A stretch of 23,634 nucleotides of DNA, from NCBI GenBank assembly GCA_964398215.1, contig CAYNNP010000081.1, forward strand, positions 1 to 23,634. Reading direction: 5' to 3'. The notes beneath the pieces are model-generated. The model worked only from the letters and a program-made list of their open reading frames with translations, did not search any database and was not told the origin of the DNA. The stretch's first letter is position 1. Each line of letters starts with the position of its first letter. The translations under genes and the position numbers were made by a program. Source of the stretch: CAYNNP01 sp964398215 (GTDB lineage: Bacteria > Planctomycetota > Planctomycetia > Pirellulales > Pirellulaceae). This document shows, one piece after another, positions 1-8,938 of the stretch.

Positions 1-15
1 GCAAACTTTGCCGAA

Positions 16-840
16 CTACTGAATTGGTTGGCCTTGTGAATCAAGGATTCCATCGAAGAACGCCCTCGTGTGATCAAGCACATGGTGATAGCCGAACGGT
101 TCGACGTCTTCGCCTAATAATTCGACTTCTAAGGGGCCTTCGTATCCGTTCTCCAGTAACGTCCCCATGATCGATGCTACTGGCACATTGCCGGTGCCCA
201 AAAGACAACGATTCATTTCGCCCAAGGGACTGTGTTTTGCGTCGCCCAATTGCACCAAATGCAAATAAGGCACCACCTCCGGCAACCAATTCAAAATATC
301 GTCTTCGATGCCAAGATGATAAGTGTCCAGAACCAACCCCAGTGACGGGCTTCCGACGGCCTGGATGATTTCAAGTGTCGATTTGATATCGTTGACAAAT
401 GACCATTCCTCGCCACACCCTGGATGAAACGGCTCCAGCGATACACGTACACCAAAGTCTTGAGCAACCGAACAAATCTCGCTCAATGCTTTGCAAAGCG
501 TCCGGCGTGCGTGGTTGCGAATATGATTGTTCCGCCCGCCCGCCAGTACGATCAGCGTTTCGGCACGCAGCCGCGCTGCCTCATCAATGGTTTCCAGTGC
601 GTCGGCGATCGATTCGCCAAAAGCACGACCGTCGCTGCCGGTGAATCCTCCGACCCAAGAAAGCGAAGTGACTTGCAAGGAATACTCGGCTAGCAATTCA
701 ATCGTCTGATCGATTCCAAAGTCTTCTACTTTGGGGCGATAGAGCCCAATGCCAGTGAACCCGCGCGAAGCATACGCTTCAGCTTCTTCGTGCAGATTCC
801 ATCGCAAGGTAGAAAGCTGACTGATTGCTAAAGTGTTCAT
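16..840 (-). CDS. Sugar phosphate isomerase/epimerase-like TIM-barrel protein
   Basis: This 274-residue protein has the pattern of the xylose isomerase-like TIM-barrel superfamily (AP endonuclease 2 fold), whose members isomerise or epimerise sugars, inositols and hydroxypyruvate using a divalent metal. Candidate metal or catalytic residues fall at the expected strand ends: Glu136 in SLEPFHP, Asp172 and His175 in LDTYHLG, His194 and Asp200 in HLVQLGD, and Glu240 in EVELLGE. The length is typical and the barrel appears complete. There is no signal peptide, so it should be cytoplasmic. The ATG start directly precedes a credible first strand (NTLAISQLSTLRWN). It lies 127 bases downstream of the 1345-aa gene on the same strand, so co-transcription is possible but unproven. 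The substrate cannot be read from sequence. It could be a hydroxypyruvate isomerase, tagatose 3-epimerase or inosose dehydratase relative. Confidence 0.85.
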   Translation of the reverse strand: MNTLAISQLSTLRWNLHEEAEAYASRGFTGIGLYRPKVEDFGIDQTIELLAEYSLQVTSLSWVGGFTGSDGRAFGESIADALETIDEAARLRAETLIVLAGGRNNHIRNHARRTLCKALSEICSVAQDFGVRVSLEPFHPGCGEEWSFVNDIKSTLEIIQAVGSPSLGLVLDTYHLGIEDDILNWLPEVVPYLHLVQLGDAKHSPLGEMNRCLLGTGNVPVASIMGTLLENGYEGPLEVELLGEDVEPFGYHHVLDHTRAFFDGILDSQGQPIQ

Positions 841-967
841 CCGTTAAAGCACTGCCAATGATGTGAACGCAAACCGCCCTCGCTTGCTGTTGTCAAAGTT
901 CGCGATTGTAGCGAATCCCACGCGCAAGACTATCTCAGTTTTGGGGTCGAAAAAAGATGAATTTTAT

Positions 968-3900
968 TCACTCTGACGGCGAATGCGGCAACCTTCGGCC
1001 TTGACTTCTGGCAACCGTTAGTTGCTGCGAAAATTCATCCAGCGTCAACGACATGATTGAGATAGTCATCAGGGCTTGCGGGTTTATTTCACTGCTTGCT
1101 CGTTTCTTCGCCAATTGCTCGACTTCCTCTTCCAGTGCATCTAACCATGCTGGCACATCCAGGCCCACACCCGTTGGTGACCGCGTCATGATCTCGGCTT
1201 CTTTTTCCAACAAATCAAATTTTGCACTTTCACGACCGGCTTCAGCGTCTCGCATCGCCGGCCCCACCAGCGCTCGGATCCGATCGATCGTCATTGGTTG
1301 GACAAAGCGTTCTTGAATGCGATCGGCCACCGTTGGCATCCGCATCGAATAGTTCTTTTGAAGTTTACGAAGACGCTGGACATAGACCTCAGCTTCTTTG
1401 CCAATCCGTTCGTTCAAGCTTCGCCGCCACATTGCCGCTGTCGTTTCCAGTCCGCTGCGAACAAGGACTTCATGCGCCCACATCACCGGCTTTAGATTCC
1501 AAGCGATTCGTTCATAGTGAGACTGCAACCGCAAAAAATCCATGAACATATAAACCAAATCACCACGATCGCTTTGCGTTGTCGTGCTGTTATAGTCCAA
1601 GTATTCGGCGTGGTGATCGATCAACGTCTCGTAGACCAACGTCAAATATTTTTCAGCGGTTTTGATTTCAAGTTCGCCTGATTCCAGGTCCTGGAATAGC
1701 TGAGTATCACGCAGATTCTCGTCACCTTGTTCAACTGCTCGCTCAAGCCAATTTGCGACGCCTTGGTGAAGGATCGCGCGGACGTTTCCAAGCTGCAGGT
1801 ACATCTGCGTAAAGATCGGGTCGCCGTATCGCTTGACGAAATCGACCATCTTTTCCCATTTCTTCTTGTCAGAAACAGATTCCAGCGGCGAAAGGCGTAG
1901 CGTTTGGCTATGCGAAAGCCAACTGTACAGCAAAGCTTCGGTTAGCAATTCCATGACCGGAATCAATTCTTCGGCCGTCTGCTGTTGGCTGGCACCATTC
2001 CTTGAGCTGCGAACGGATTCGACCATCGAACGTACCAACGACCGAAACCCGGTTCGGAACAAACCATCAAACTCGGTAACTGCGCCGATTCCAACGCTGT
2101 TTTGTTGTTCCATCTGCCGGGCTGTTTCGACCAAAGCACATGCTTCGACGATCAATCCACGACGCGGCAGCCAATGCATCAAATGCCGCAAGACCCGTTG
2201 GCGCAGTCGCGCTAAATGTATTTTGACTGGGGCACCGCCTCGAGAAAGCGGTATGTACAACAGATTCTTGTTTCGCAGTTCGCCCAAGAACGTCGAAAAC
2301 AATTTGCGTGCGGAATCTGCGTCACCCGAAATCAAAGCACCATACATTTGAACAGCATGCGCGTCATCGGAATCAAGTTCGTCGATGTCGCAGATGACTT
2401 CCGGCGGAAGCTCATGACCAAAACTCTTGAAGGCCAGCAGTGCGCCACAGACCAAACGTCTAGAGTCGGACATTTCGACTGATGTACCGATGATGCGTTC
2501 CATCAGCGAATCGCGAAGCACACGACTACGGTCATAATTCCGCATCGATTCCTTGTCGCTGCCTGCCGGTTTGATTTCATAGTTGCGAACCGCGTCCAAC
2601 AGTTCCAGCAACCCAACACGGTTTTCTTTCGCGCGATTGGCCCAGTGCCGCAGCGAGTTCAGTCGATCTTCTGCTTGTTCTGGATTGTCTTCCGCGACGG
2701 CAATGTCAGCCGCCACCGCCCACATCCGTGCCAAAGATTTCAGCAGGCTCAAGCGATCTATCAGACGTTTGGATTCTGCCTCCAGCTCTTCTACGCTGAC
2801 GTCTTGGCCAAATTCAAAGACCGCGCCGTCGACACCGTCATCCGTCGTGTCTTTGTAAGTGACTCCCTCGTACGCAGCGTCATATAAACTTTCGTCCTCG
2901 TCTGCCGCGGTGAGCTCCAGGTCCCAATCGCGATCAGGATTCTTCTTCTGCGAACCTAGCAAGAAGTCCGGAGCAGACCAGAACTCTTCCGCGTTGGCTT
3001 CCAGATAGTCAAAGAACGTTCGCGCCAGCGGCCAAATCTCAGACGTGTCACCAATTTGGCTGGGTTCTAAATCCAACTGGTTGGCTTCCTCGGATGTTTC
3101 ACCGGAATCACGCAGTCGCAGCAACCAGCGTTCAGCCAACCGAGGCAGCGAATTGCCGGCTTGTCGTAGCCCGATATTTTCCGCATTGCCCAGCCAATGA
3201 ATGATCAAAGCTCTGGCAGGCAAGAAGTCACGCCGATCCAGTAACGCGGATACGACCAGTGCGTAGGCGCGCGGCGAATCAAAAAGGTTTGCGTGTGGCG
3301 CCCAAAATGCAACATCGCCAGACGAAGCACCACCACGATGCCATAGGCGCAGAGCCTGTGCAACCAACTTGGCCGACTCGTAGGACTCCATTGGGTCGGA
3401 TGCTTCGATGGAATCCACCGTGTGTGCCGCATACTCGCGCCACCAAGTCGCTACCTCGCGATAACAAATATCCATTTCCGTGAAAACAGATTCGTTGTCC
3501 TCTGCCGCAGCTTCACTCCAGACTTTCGCCATGTAGCCAAATAGCTGCTCCAGCAAGTACAGGATGTCATCGACGCGCGAATCATGGATCCCCGATTCAG
3601 GCCCCGGATAAAGATTGAAATTGCCGCCGAACCCCAAAATATTCCAAGGGTCAATCAAGGCGCCACAATCGATGCCGCGCCGAATCAAACCAAACGCGTC
3701 TCTGGGAACTTTGGCCGCGACTTCTAACTTGCCTGATCGCAGCGAACGCATGCCTGAAGTCATCGCGCAATCGATCCGGCACATCATTCGCGCCGACGCA
3801 GCGGGAACCGTATCGGTTTGTCGTGTTGCGGCGTCGGGATAACCCATCCGAGCATACAAGCGTGCCAAAGCAACGTGCTGTAGTTGCGCGGCGCGTCGCT

Positions 3901-5005
3901 GCGCTAACGCCGCATTCAGATGTTGGCGTGCAGCCCCAAAAGGTTGTTGCCGAATCGTTTGTTCTTCGTGAAGTCGCTTGGCGTGTCCACCATCGATTCG
4001 CGAAAGTCGATCTTCGTAGAACGCGTCTCGGTAACGGGCAATCGGTTTCATCAATGAACCAAGCGTCACATCGCTGGTGATCGCGCCGGGGCCCCAGCCT
4101 GTGATACCCGACGCCATCAGCATCGTGCCCGCCAAGACGGTCGCGGCTTCGTCCAATAACTCCGCCCGATCAATGTCATCGGCCTCATTCAGTCGCGACA
4201 ACAACGCGTCCAGCGTAACCTGACGTAGCGTGAATCGATAAAAATAACCGTCCATTCCGATCGCGCGTTCATCCCAGCCACCAAAGTGGTAATTCGGGCG
4301 ACGGTTGACTGGATGATCAAAATCGTACGCGCGAGGATCCAGCGACAGCTCTGCCATCCGGCTTAACTCGAACGACGCTGATTCACAAATATTGGGGTCG
4401 GTTTCAGCCAGCGTCTCGATCGCGCGCGTGATCAATTCACAGTAGGGGCCACTGGAAACGCCTGCGCCACGAATGAACAGCGGAATCGGACGAATGAATT
4501 CGTGCGGATACGCATCACAACGTCGGTTTTCCAGAATCGCAACTGGACGGTAGCCGACAAAATCGTTCAATCGATTGATCGCTTCTTGAACAATCTCCGC
4601 ATCATCGCGTTCTAACCCGGCGGCAAGGATCGCTTCGGCGGCGTGCCCCAAGAAAAAACCGTTGAACAGAATCTCGGGTTCTTGATGAAACAAAAGGTCG
4701 CGATGAAAGTCCAAGTACGATGGAAGAAACTCACTCCAAAGTAACCGGATGACCTTTTCCGCTTGGGCGGTATCGCGAAAAGCAGATTGCGTTTCGCGCA
4801 ATTGCTCGATCGTCGTCAGCAACCAGTCTTTCAGTACCAGCCAACCGGTGGGCTGGGCGAGCGGTTCACCCTGAGTCGCCTCGGTGAATATCGAATTCCA
4901 CGCCGAAAGGATCGCGGGGTCTTCGCTACCTGATGAAAAATTCAAATAGCCCGCCAACCGCTGAAGCGCTTCGCTCAGTTCATTGGGAGGAGGAACATTC
5001 GACAT
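968..5005 (-). CDS. Very large uncharacterised helical protein (1345 aa)
   Basis: I do not recognise a characterised family. The 1345-residue protein is soluble-looking, has no signal peptide or convincing membrane segment, and is rich in Leu, Ala, Arg and Glu in helical patterns, so an alpha-solenoid (TPR- or HEAT-like) architecture is plausible. Visible landmarks are a Trp-rich N-terminal part, a glycine/aromatic stretch near residues 449-466 (DPWNILGFGGNFNLYPG) that looks like a conserved functional loop, an acidic linker near residues 700-760 (DEDESLYDAAYEG, EFGQDVSVEELEAE), and a C-terminal helical region with LEEEVEQLAKKRA. The ATG start has no obvious Shine-Dalgarno. Its start lies 66 bases below the lysine-rich small gene and may be read with it. 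Codon use looks like its neighbours, with no sign of transfer. Such giant lineage-restricted proteins are typical of planctomycetes. Function is unknown. Confidence 0.9.
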   Translation of the reverse strand: MSNVPPPNELSEALQRLAGYLNFSSGSEDPAILSAWNSIFTEATQGEPLAQPTGWLVLKDWLLTTIEQLRETQSAFRDTAQAEKVIRLLWSEFLPSYLDFHRDLLFHQEPEILFNGFFLGHAAEAILAAGLERDDAEIVQEAINRLNDFVGYRPVAILENRRCDAYPHEFIRPIPLFIRGAGVSSGPYCELITRAIETLAETDPNICESASFELSRMAELSLDPRAYDFDHPVNRRPNYHFGGWDERAIGMDGYFYRFTLRQVTLDALLSRLNEADDIDRAELLDEAATVLAGTMLMASGITGWGPGAITSDVTLGSLMKPIARYRDAFYEDRLSRIDGGHAKRLHEEQTIRQQPFGAARQHLNAALAQRRAAQLQHVALARLYARMGYPDAATRQTDTVPAASARMMCRIDCAMTSGMRSLRSGKLEVAAKVPRDAFGLIRRGIDCGALIDPWNILGFGGNFNLYPGPESGIHDSRVDDILYLLEQLFGYMAKVWSEAAAEDNESVFTEMDICYREVATWWREYAAHTVDSIEASDPMESYESAKLVAQALRLWHRGGASSGDVAFWAPHANLFDSPRAYALVVSALLDRRDFLPARALIIHWLGNAENIGLRQAGNSLPRLAERWLLRLRDSGETSEEANQLDLEPSQIGDTSEIWPLARTFFDYLEANAEEFWSAPDFLLGSQKKNPDRDWDLELTAADEDESLYDAAYEGVTYKDTTDDGVDGAVFEFGQDVSVEELEAESKRLIDRLSLLKSLARMWAVAADIAVAEDNPEQAEDRLNSLRHWANRAKENRVGLLELLDAVRNYEIKPAGSDKESMRNYDRSRVLRDSLMERIIGTSVEMSDSRRLVCGALLAFKSFGHELPPEVICDIDELDSDDAHAVQMYGALISGDADSARKLFSTFLGELRNKNLLYIPLSRGGAPVKIHLARLRQRVLRHLMHWLPRRGLIVEACALVETARQMEQQNSVGIGAVTEFDGLFRTGFRSLVRSMVESVRSSRNGASQQQTAEELIPVMELLTEALLYSWLSHSQTLRLSPLESVSDKKKWEKMVDFVKRYGDPIFTQMYLQLGNVRAILHQGVANWLERAVEQGDENLRDTQLFQDLESGELEIKTAEKYLTLVYETLIDHHAEYLDYNSTTTQSDRGDLVYMFMDFLRLQSHYERIAWNLKPVMWAHEVLVRSGLETTAAMWRRSLNERIGKEAEVYVQRLRKLQKNYSMRMPTVADRIQERFVQPMTIDRIRALVGPAMRDAEAGRESAKFDLLEKEAEIMTRSPTGVGLDVPAWLDALEEEVEQLAKKRASSEINPQALMTISIMSLTLDEFSQQLTVARSQGRRLPHSPSE

Positions 5006-5071
5006 CTAGGTACGGCTGGTTGAAGTCATTGGTCGCTACCCAAAAGTTGGGCAGACGTGAAACGAAATCGA

Positions 5072-5296
5072 CTATCGCTTCTTTTTCTTAGTTGCTTTCT
5101 TAGCAGCCTTTTTCTTTGTCGTTTTCTTCTTCGTCGTCTTTTTAGCTGCTACTTTCTTTGCGGCTTTCTTCTTCGTCGTTTTCTTGGCAGCCTTTTTCTT
5201 GGTTGCTTTCTTCTTGGCAGTCTTAGTACCGCCGCCGAACGCAGTGGCCCAGCCGTCCGCGTACTTTTCGTTTGTTCCTACACGTAAAATCGTCAT
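5072..5296 (-). CDS. Small lysine-rich histone H1-like protein (74 aa)
   Basis: The protein has two parts. A 24-residue non-repetitive head (MTILRVGTNEKYADGWATAF followed by Gly-Gly-Gly-Thr) precedes a 50-residue tail made almost only of Lys, Ala and Thr. I count 28 lysines in residues 25-74, arranged as AAKK, TTKKK and ATKKK units. Such tails resemble the C-terminal domains of eukaryotic histone H1 and bacterial H1-like proteins, which bind DNA or RNA without sequence specificity, so a nucleoid or ribosome/RNA-binding role is inferred. The start is well supported: AAGGAA lies 8 bases upstream of the ATG, one of the clearest ribosome sites in the window. It is 50 bases below ettA and 66 bases above the 1345-aa gene, so it may belong to their transcription unit. 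The compositional bias of the opposite strand creates a false Leu/Phe-rich frame. Confidence 0.85.
   Translation of the reverse strand: MTILRVGTNEKYADGWATAFGGGTKTAKKKATKKKAAKKTTKKKAAKKVAAKKTTKKKTTKKKAAKKATKKKKR
5078..5222. repeat. Low-complexity degenerate repeat encoding the Lys/Ala/Thr tail
   Basis: On the plus strand this stretch is a pyrimidine-rich run of imperfect units such as TTTCTTCTTCGTCGT (twice) and GCAGCCTTTTTCTT (twice). It corresponds to the KKK/AAKK/TTKKK tail of the 74-aa protein. Units differ by synonymous and conservative changes, as expected for a tract that expands and contracts by slippage while the protein composition is kept. Confidence 0.7.
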
Positions 5297-5346
5297 CGTT
5301 GCATTTCCTTTTTCTGACGAACCAAAATTTTCTTATCAATCGAGCC

Positions 5347-7023
5347 TTAGCCCGCATGAATACTCTTGTAGCGAGCTCGTTTTACTTCATCAGGGTCTTC
5401 ACCCATCCGCTCGCGTAGATTTCTCTCGTAGGTATCAAAGTTTCCTTCGCACCAAGTTAACTTGCCATCGCCTTCGAAGGCCAAGATATGAGTTGCCAGT
5501 CGATCCAGGAACCAACGATCGTGACTTGTGACGACCACGCAACCCGGGAAGTTCGCAATCGCTTCTTCTAAGGCACGCAGGGTATCGACGTCTAAATCGT
5601 TTGTCGGTTCGTCCAGCAGCAGCACATTGCAACCTTTGCGGAGCAGTTTGGCTAGGTGGACTCGATTTCTTTCTCCGCCAGAAAGATTCCCGACCTTCTT
5701 TTCTTGGTCAGAACCTTTGAAGTTGAAGCGGGCAACGTAGGCCCGGGCGTTGACATTCCGGCCGCCCATCGTAAATGAGTCGTGACCTCCACCGATTTCT
5801 TGAAAGACTGTTTTGTCGGCTTCGAGCGAGTCACGTGATTGGTCAACGTATCCCAAATCCACCGTATCGCCAACGCGAATGGTTCCAGAATCGGGCTGTT
5901 CCTGACCCGTCATCATTCTGAATAGCGTCGTTTTGCCAGCGCCATTGGGTCCGATGATTCCGACGATCCCGCCAGCGGGCAAGCGAAACGTCAAATCTTT
6001 GATCAATACTTTGTCGCCAAAAGCTTTTGACAGATTCTTTGTTTCAATCACCAAATCACCCAGGTGCTGGCCAGCTGGAATCTGAATCTCTAGCTCGTCA
6101 GGACGATCTTCGTAGCTTTGCGATGCCAGCTGTTCATAAGATTTGATTCGCGCCTTGCTTTTGGCTTGCCGCGCTTTGGGGCTCATTCGAATCCACTCAA
6201 GCTCTCGCTCCAGCGTCCGCTGCCGAGCAACTTTTTGGCGGTACTCGATCTTCATCCGCTTGTCGCGAGCTTCCAGCCACGCCGTATAGTTGCCCTCGAA
6301 CGGAATTCCTTTGCCGCGATCAATCTCCAGAATCCACTGCGCGACGTTGTCCAAGAAATAGCGATCGTGAGTCACCGCCACGACGGTCCCTGGATACTTG
6401 GCCAAGTGTTGTTCCAGCCAGGAAACAGATTCAGCATCCAAGTGGTTGGTCGGTTCGTCCAACAGCAAGAGATCCGGCTGGCGAATCATCAATTGACACA
6501 GTGCCACTCGCCGTTTCTCACCGCCAGAGAGTTTCGTCACGTCCGCGTCACCCGGCGGAAGATTCATGACAGCCATCGCCATTTCGACTTGTCGATCAAG
6601 CTCCCAGAGATTTGCGGCGTCGATCGTGTCCTGCAGCTTTGCCATTTCATCGCAAAGTTTCTGCATCTCGTTATCATCGGTGACTTCGCCCAGCATCATG
6701 CTGATCTCGTTGTACCGATCCAGCACCGCGCGGCGCTCGGTGACCGCTTCCTGAACGTTCTCGAACACGGTCTTGTCTGGATTCAGCGGTGGCTCTTGTT
6801 CCAGATAACCAACCGTGAAACCTTTGGACAGTCTTGCCGTGCCGTCATATTCGGTGTCTTGCCCGGCCATGATCCGCAGCAACGTCGACTTTCCGGCGCC
6901 GTTTGGTCCCAGCACACCAATTTTGGCGCCTGGATAAAACGCCAGATCGATCTCTTCCAAAACGGTTCGCTGGCCATGTTTCTTGGTCAGATCTTCGACT
7001 TGATAAATAAACTGTCGGCTCAT
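5347..7023 (-). CDS. ettA: Energy-dependent translational throttle protein EttA (ABC-F ATPase)
   Basis: EttA binds the ribosomal E site and, according to the ATP/ADP ratio, restrains the first elongation steps. The 558-residue protein (E. coli EttA is 555) has two full ABC domains and no membrane domain. Domain 1 has Walker A GPNGAGKST at 39-47, signature LSGGE at 165-169 and Walker B LLLLDEPTNHLD at 185-196. Domain 2 has Walker A GPNGAGKTT at 358-366, signature LSGGE at 447-451 and Walker B VLLLDEPTNDLD at 467-478. Between them lies the basic P-site tRNA interaction region (about 252-300, KRMKIEYRQK through SPKARQAKSKARI) that distinguishes EttA from other ABC-F proteins. All catalytic residues, including both Walker B glutamates, are present. 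The ATG start gives the canonical MSRQFIYQVEDLTKK beginning. It lies 110 bases below guaA and 50 bases above the lysine-rich gene. Confidence 0.97.
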   Translation of the reverse strand: MSRQFIYQVEDLTKKHGQRTVLEEIDLAFYPGAKIGVLGPNGAGKSTLLRIMAGQDTEYDGTARLSKGFTVGYLEQEPPLNPDKTVFENVQEAVTERRAVLDRYNEISMMLGEVTDDNEMQKLCDEMAKLQDTIDAANLWELDRQVEMAMAVMNLPPGDADVTKLSGGEKRRVALCQLMIRQPDLLLLDEPTNHLDAESVSWLEQHLAKYPGTVVAVTHDRYFLDNVAQWILEIDRGKGIPFEGNYTAWLEARDKRMKIEYRQKVARQRTLERELEWIRMSPKARQAKSKARIKSYEQLASQSYEDRPDELEIQIPAGQHLGDLVIETKNLSKAFGDKVLIKDLTFRLPAGGIVGIIGPNGAGKTTLFRMMTGQEQPDSGTIRVGDTVDLGYVDQSRDSLEADKTVFQEIGGGHDSFTMGGRNVNARAYVARFNFKGSDQEKKVGNLSGGERNRVHLAKLLRKGCNVLLLDEPTNDLDVDTLRALEEAIANFPGCVVVTSHDRWFLDRLATHILAFEGDGKLTWCEGNFDTYERNLRERMGEDPDEVKRARYKSIHAG

Positions 7024-7133
7024 GCTCTATCTAAACTCACGTTAAATTTCGTCTGATCGCTTTGCGCTGGCAACGTCTTTAATAAAAGCAAACTTCACTT
7101 GGTTCGCATTTTGGTCTGACACACAATCGATGA

Positions 7134-8729
7134 TCATTCCCATTCGATGGTCGCAGGCGGTTTGCTGCTGATGTCATAGCAGACCCGATTCACGCCGGAC
7201 ACTTCGTTGATAATCCGCGAACTGATTTTGGCCAGCAAATCGTAAGGCAACCGGCTCCAATCCGCCGTCATAAAATCATCTGTGTTAACGCTGCGAACGG
7301 CGATCGTATTGTCATAAGTCCTTGCGTCGCCCATCACGCCAACGCTTTGCACCGGCAGTAGTACGGCAAACGTTTGGCTTGTTTCGCGATACAACCCGGC
7401 CGCCTTGACTTCTTCGACGACAATCGCATCGGCTTCGCGCAAAACATCCAACTTTGCTTTGGTGACTTCGCCCAAACACCGCACCGCCAACCCTGGTCCG
7501 GGAAACGGGTGCCGCCAAACGATGGATTCTGGCAGCCCAAGCTCCAACCCCAGTCGCCTGACTTCGTCTTTGAATAAGTCACGAAGTGGTTCGATCAACT
7601 CGAACCCTAATTCTTCTGGCAAACCGCCAACATTGTGATGCAGTTTGATCGTAGCCGCAGGCCCATCGGGATCCGCGCCGCTCTCGATCACGTCGGGATA
7701 CAAAGTGCCCTGTGCCAAGAAATGTGCGTCCTTGATATTCGTCGCTTCGGCCTTGAAGCACTCGATGAAGTCGTGGCCGATTCGGCGCCGCTTCTCTTGT
7801 GGTTCAGTGATACCCGCAAGCGACCCAAGGAACCGTTCTTCACCGTCAACAACATGCAAGTCTGTTTGAAAGTGGTTGCTGAACTCGCTGATCACATCGG
7901 CCTGTTCTGACTTTCGGAGCAAGCCGTTATCAACCAAGATACAAGACAATTGCGAACCGATCGCTTTGTACAATAGCGCCGCGACGACCGCCGAATCAAC
8001 TCCGCCGCTCAAGCCGCAGATCACACGTCGATCACCAACTTGCTTTCTAACTTCTTCGATCGCGCGGTCGGCAAAATCGCCAATGTGCCAAGTCGCCTCG
8101 CAGCCGCAGACGCCAATCACAAAGTTCTTCAGCAACTGGCCGCCTTGAGGTGTATGCGTGACTTCGGGATGAAATTGCAACGCAAAAATTGGCAGTGTCT
8201 TGTGTCCAACAGCAGCGATCGGGCACGTATCGGTGCTCGCCAATGATTCAAAATGATCCGAGACGTTGGAAACCTGATCACCGTGGCTCATCCAAACATC
8301 GATCTGATCCGGGAGTCCTTCAAAGAGAGCATGTTTGCTTTTTACGAGACAAGTCGCCGGCCCGTACTCGCGAGTGCTGGTGTTTTCGACTTTGCCGCCC
8401 ATCGCCTCGCAAGTCAGCTGCATCCCGTAGCAAATTCCCAAAACGGGAATCCCAAGTTCAAATAGCATGGGATCGCAACGCGGTGCACCGTCTTCGTAAA
8501 CGCTGGACGGGCCGCCAGAAAGGATGATTCCCTTGGGAGCGATTTCTGCCAAACGCTCGGCGGGAATGTCGTGCCGCACAATCTGACAGTACACATTTTG
8601 TTCACGGACTCGTCGCGCGATCAATTGTGCGTACTGCGAGCCGAAATCCAGAACAACGATCCGTTGTCCCGTCAGGTCGGCGGTGGACGAAGCTTGGTTT
8701 GTCACAACAGCCGTATCGGATCCACTCAT
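7134..8729 (-). CDS. guaA: GMP synthase (glutamine-hydrolysing)
   Basis: GuaA converts XMP, glutamine and ATP to GMP, the last step of guanine nucleotide synthesis. The N-terminal class I glutamine amidotransferase begins at GQRIVVLDFGSQYAQLIARR. It carries the nucleophile Cys in GICYGMQ and the His and Glu of LQFHPEVTHT. The ATP-pyrophosphatase domain follows, with the PP-loop GLSGGVDSAVV. The C-terminal dimerisation domain ends in the family's typical PPATIEWE. I place the start at the ATG at 8729, giving 531 aa against 525 in E. coli. An in-frame TTG at 8762 would add eleven residues before a poorly ordered leader and is less likely. Even from 8729 the first 20 or so residues (MSGSDTAVVTNQASSTADL) look like a short non-conserved leader. 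All key residues are intact. It sits upstream of ettA on the same strand. Confidence 0.97.
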   Translation of the reverse strand: MSGSDTAVVTNQASSTADLTGQRIVVLDFGSQYAQLIARRVREQNVYCQIVRHDIPAERLAEIAPKGIILSGGPSSVYEDGAPRCDPMLFELGIPVLGICYGMQLTCEAMGGKVENTSTREYGPATCLVKSKHALFEGLPDQIDVWMSHGDQVSNVSDHFESLASTDTCPIAAVGHKTLPIFALQFHPEVTHTPQGGQLLKNFVIGVCGCEATWHIGDFADRAIEEVRKQVGDRRVICGLSGGVDSAVVAALLYKAIGSQLSCILVDNGLLRKSEQADVISEFSNHFQTDLHVVDGEERFLGSLAGITEPQEKRRRIGHDFIECFKAEATNIKDAHFLAQGTLYPDVIESGADPDGPAATIKLHHNVGGLPEELGFELIEPLRDLFKDEVRRLGLELGLPESIVWRHPFPGPGLAVRCLGEVTKAKLDVLREADAIVVEEVKAAGLYRETSQTFAVLLPVQSVGVMGDARTYDNTIAVRSVNTDDFMTADWSRLPYDLLAKISSRIINEVSGVNRVCYDISSKPPATIEWE

Positions 8730-8938
8730 CTTTGTGTCCGTATCCCCAGTGTCAAAGTGCAATCCACAAGTTTAGGAAATCAGTGAATGATCCCCAAGGG
8801 GCCATGGCGTAAGTTGCCTTGAAAAGCTGATCGTGGCAAGAATTCCGCCCATTGTCGTCGGATCACGTGGCGATTGACGCTTGCCTAAAATTTGACGTTT
8901 TCAGCACTTGGCAAAGCGGTCTGCGAACACTAGCCGCT
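8730..8938. other. Intergenic region upstream of guaA; nothing decisive
   Basis: This stretch separates the guaA start from the stop of the SGNH-like gene. It contains a short palindrome TCCCCAAGGGG near 8789-8799 and, at its right edge, arms AAGCGG (8914-8919) and CCGCTT (8934-8939) that could form a six-pair hairpin over the SGNH stop codon. There is no clear U-tract, so I do not call a terminator. The guaA promoter should lie here, but I see no convincing -35/-10 pair. Confidence 0.4.

Noticed and set aside
5057..5287. Leu/Phe/Cys-rich 76-codon frame resembling a hydrophobic membrane peptide
   Set aside because: It is the mirror of the Lys-rich tail codons on the opposite strand. The minus-strand frame has the better ribosome site and a structured head.
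6118..7056. 312-codon open frame opposite ettA
   Set aside because: It lies wholly antisense to a certain gene, its composition follows the complement of ettA codons, and it shows no family motif.
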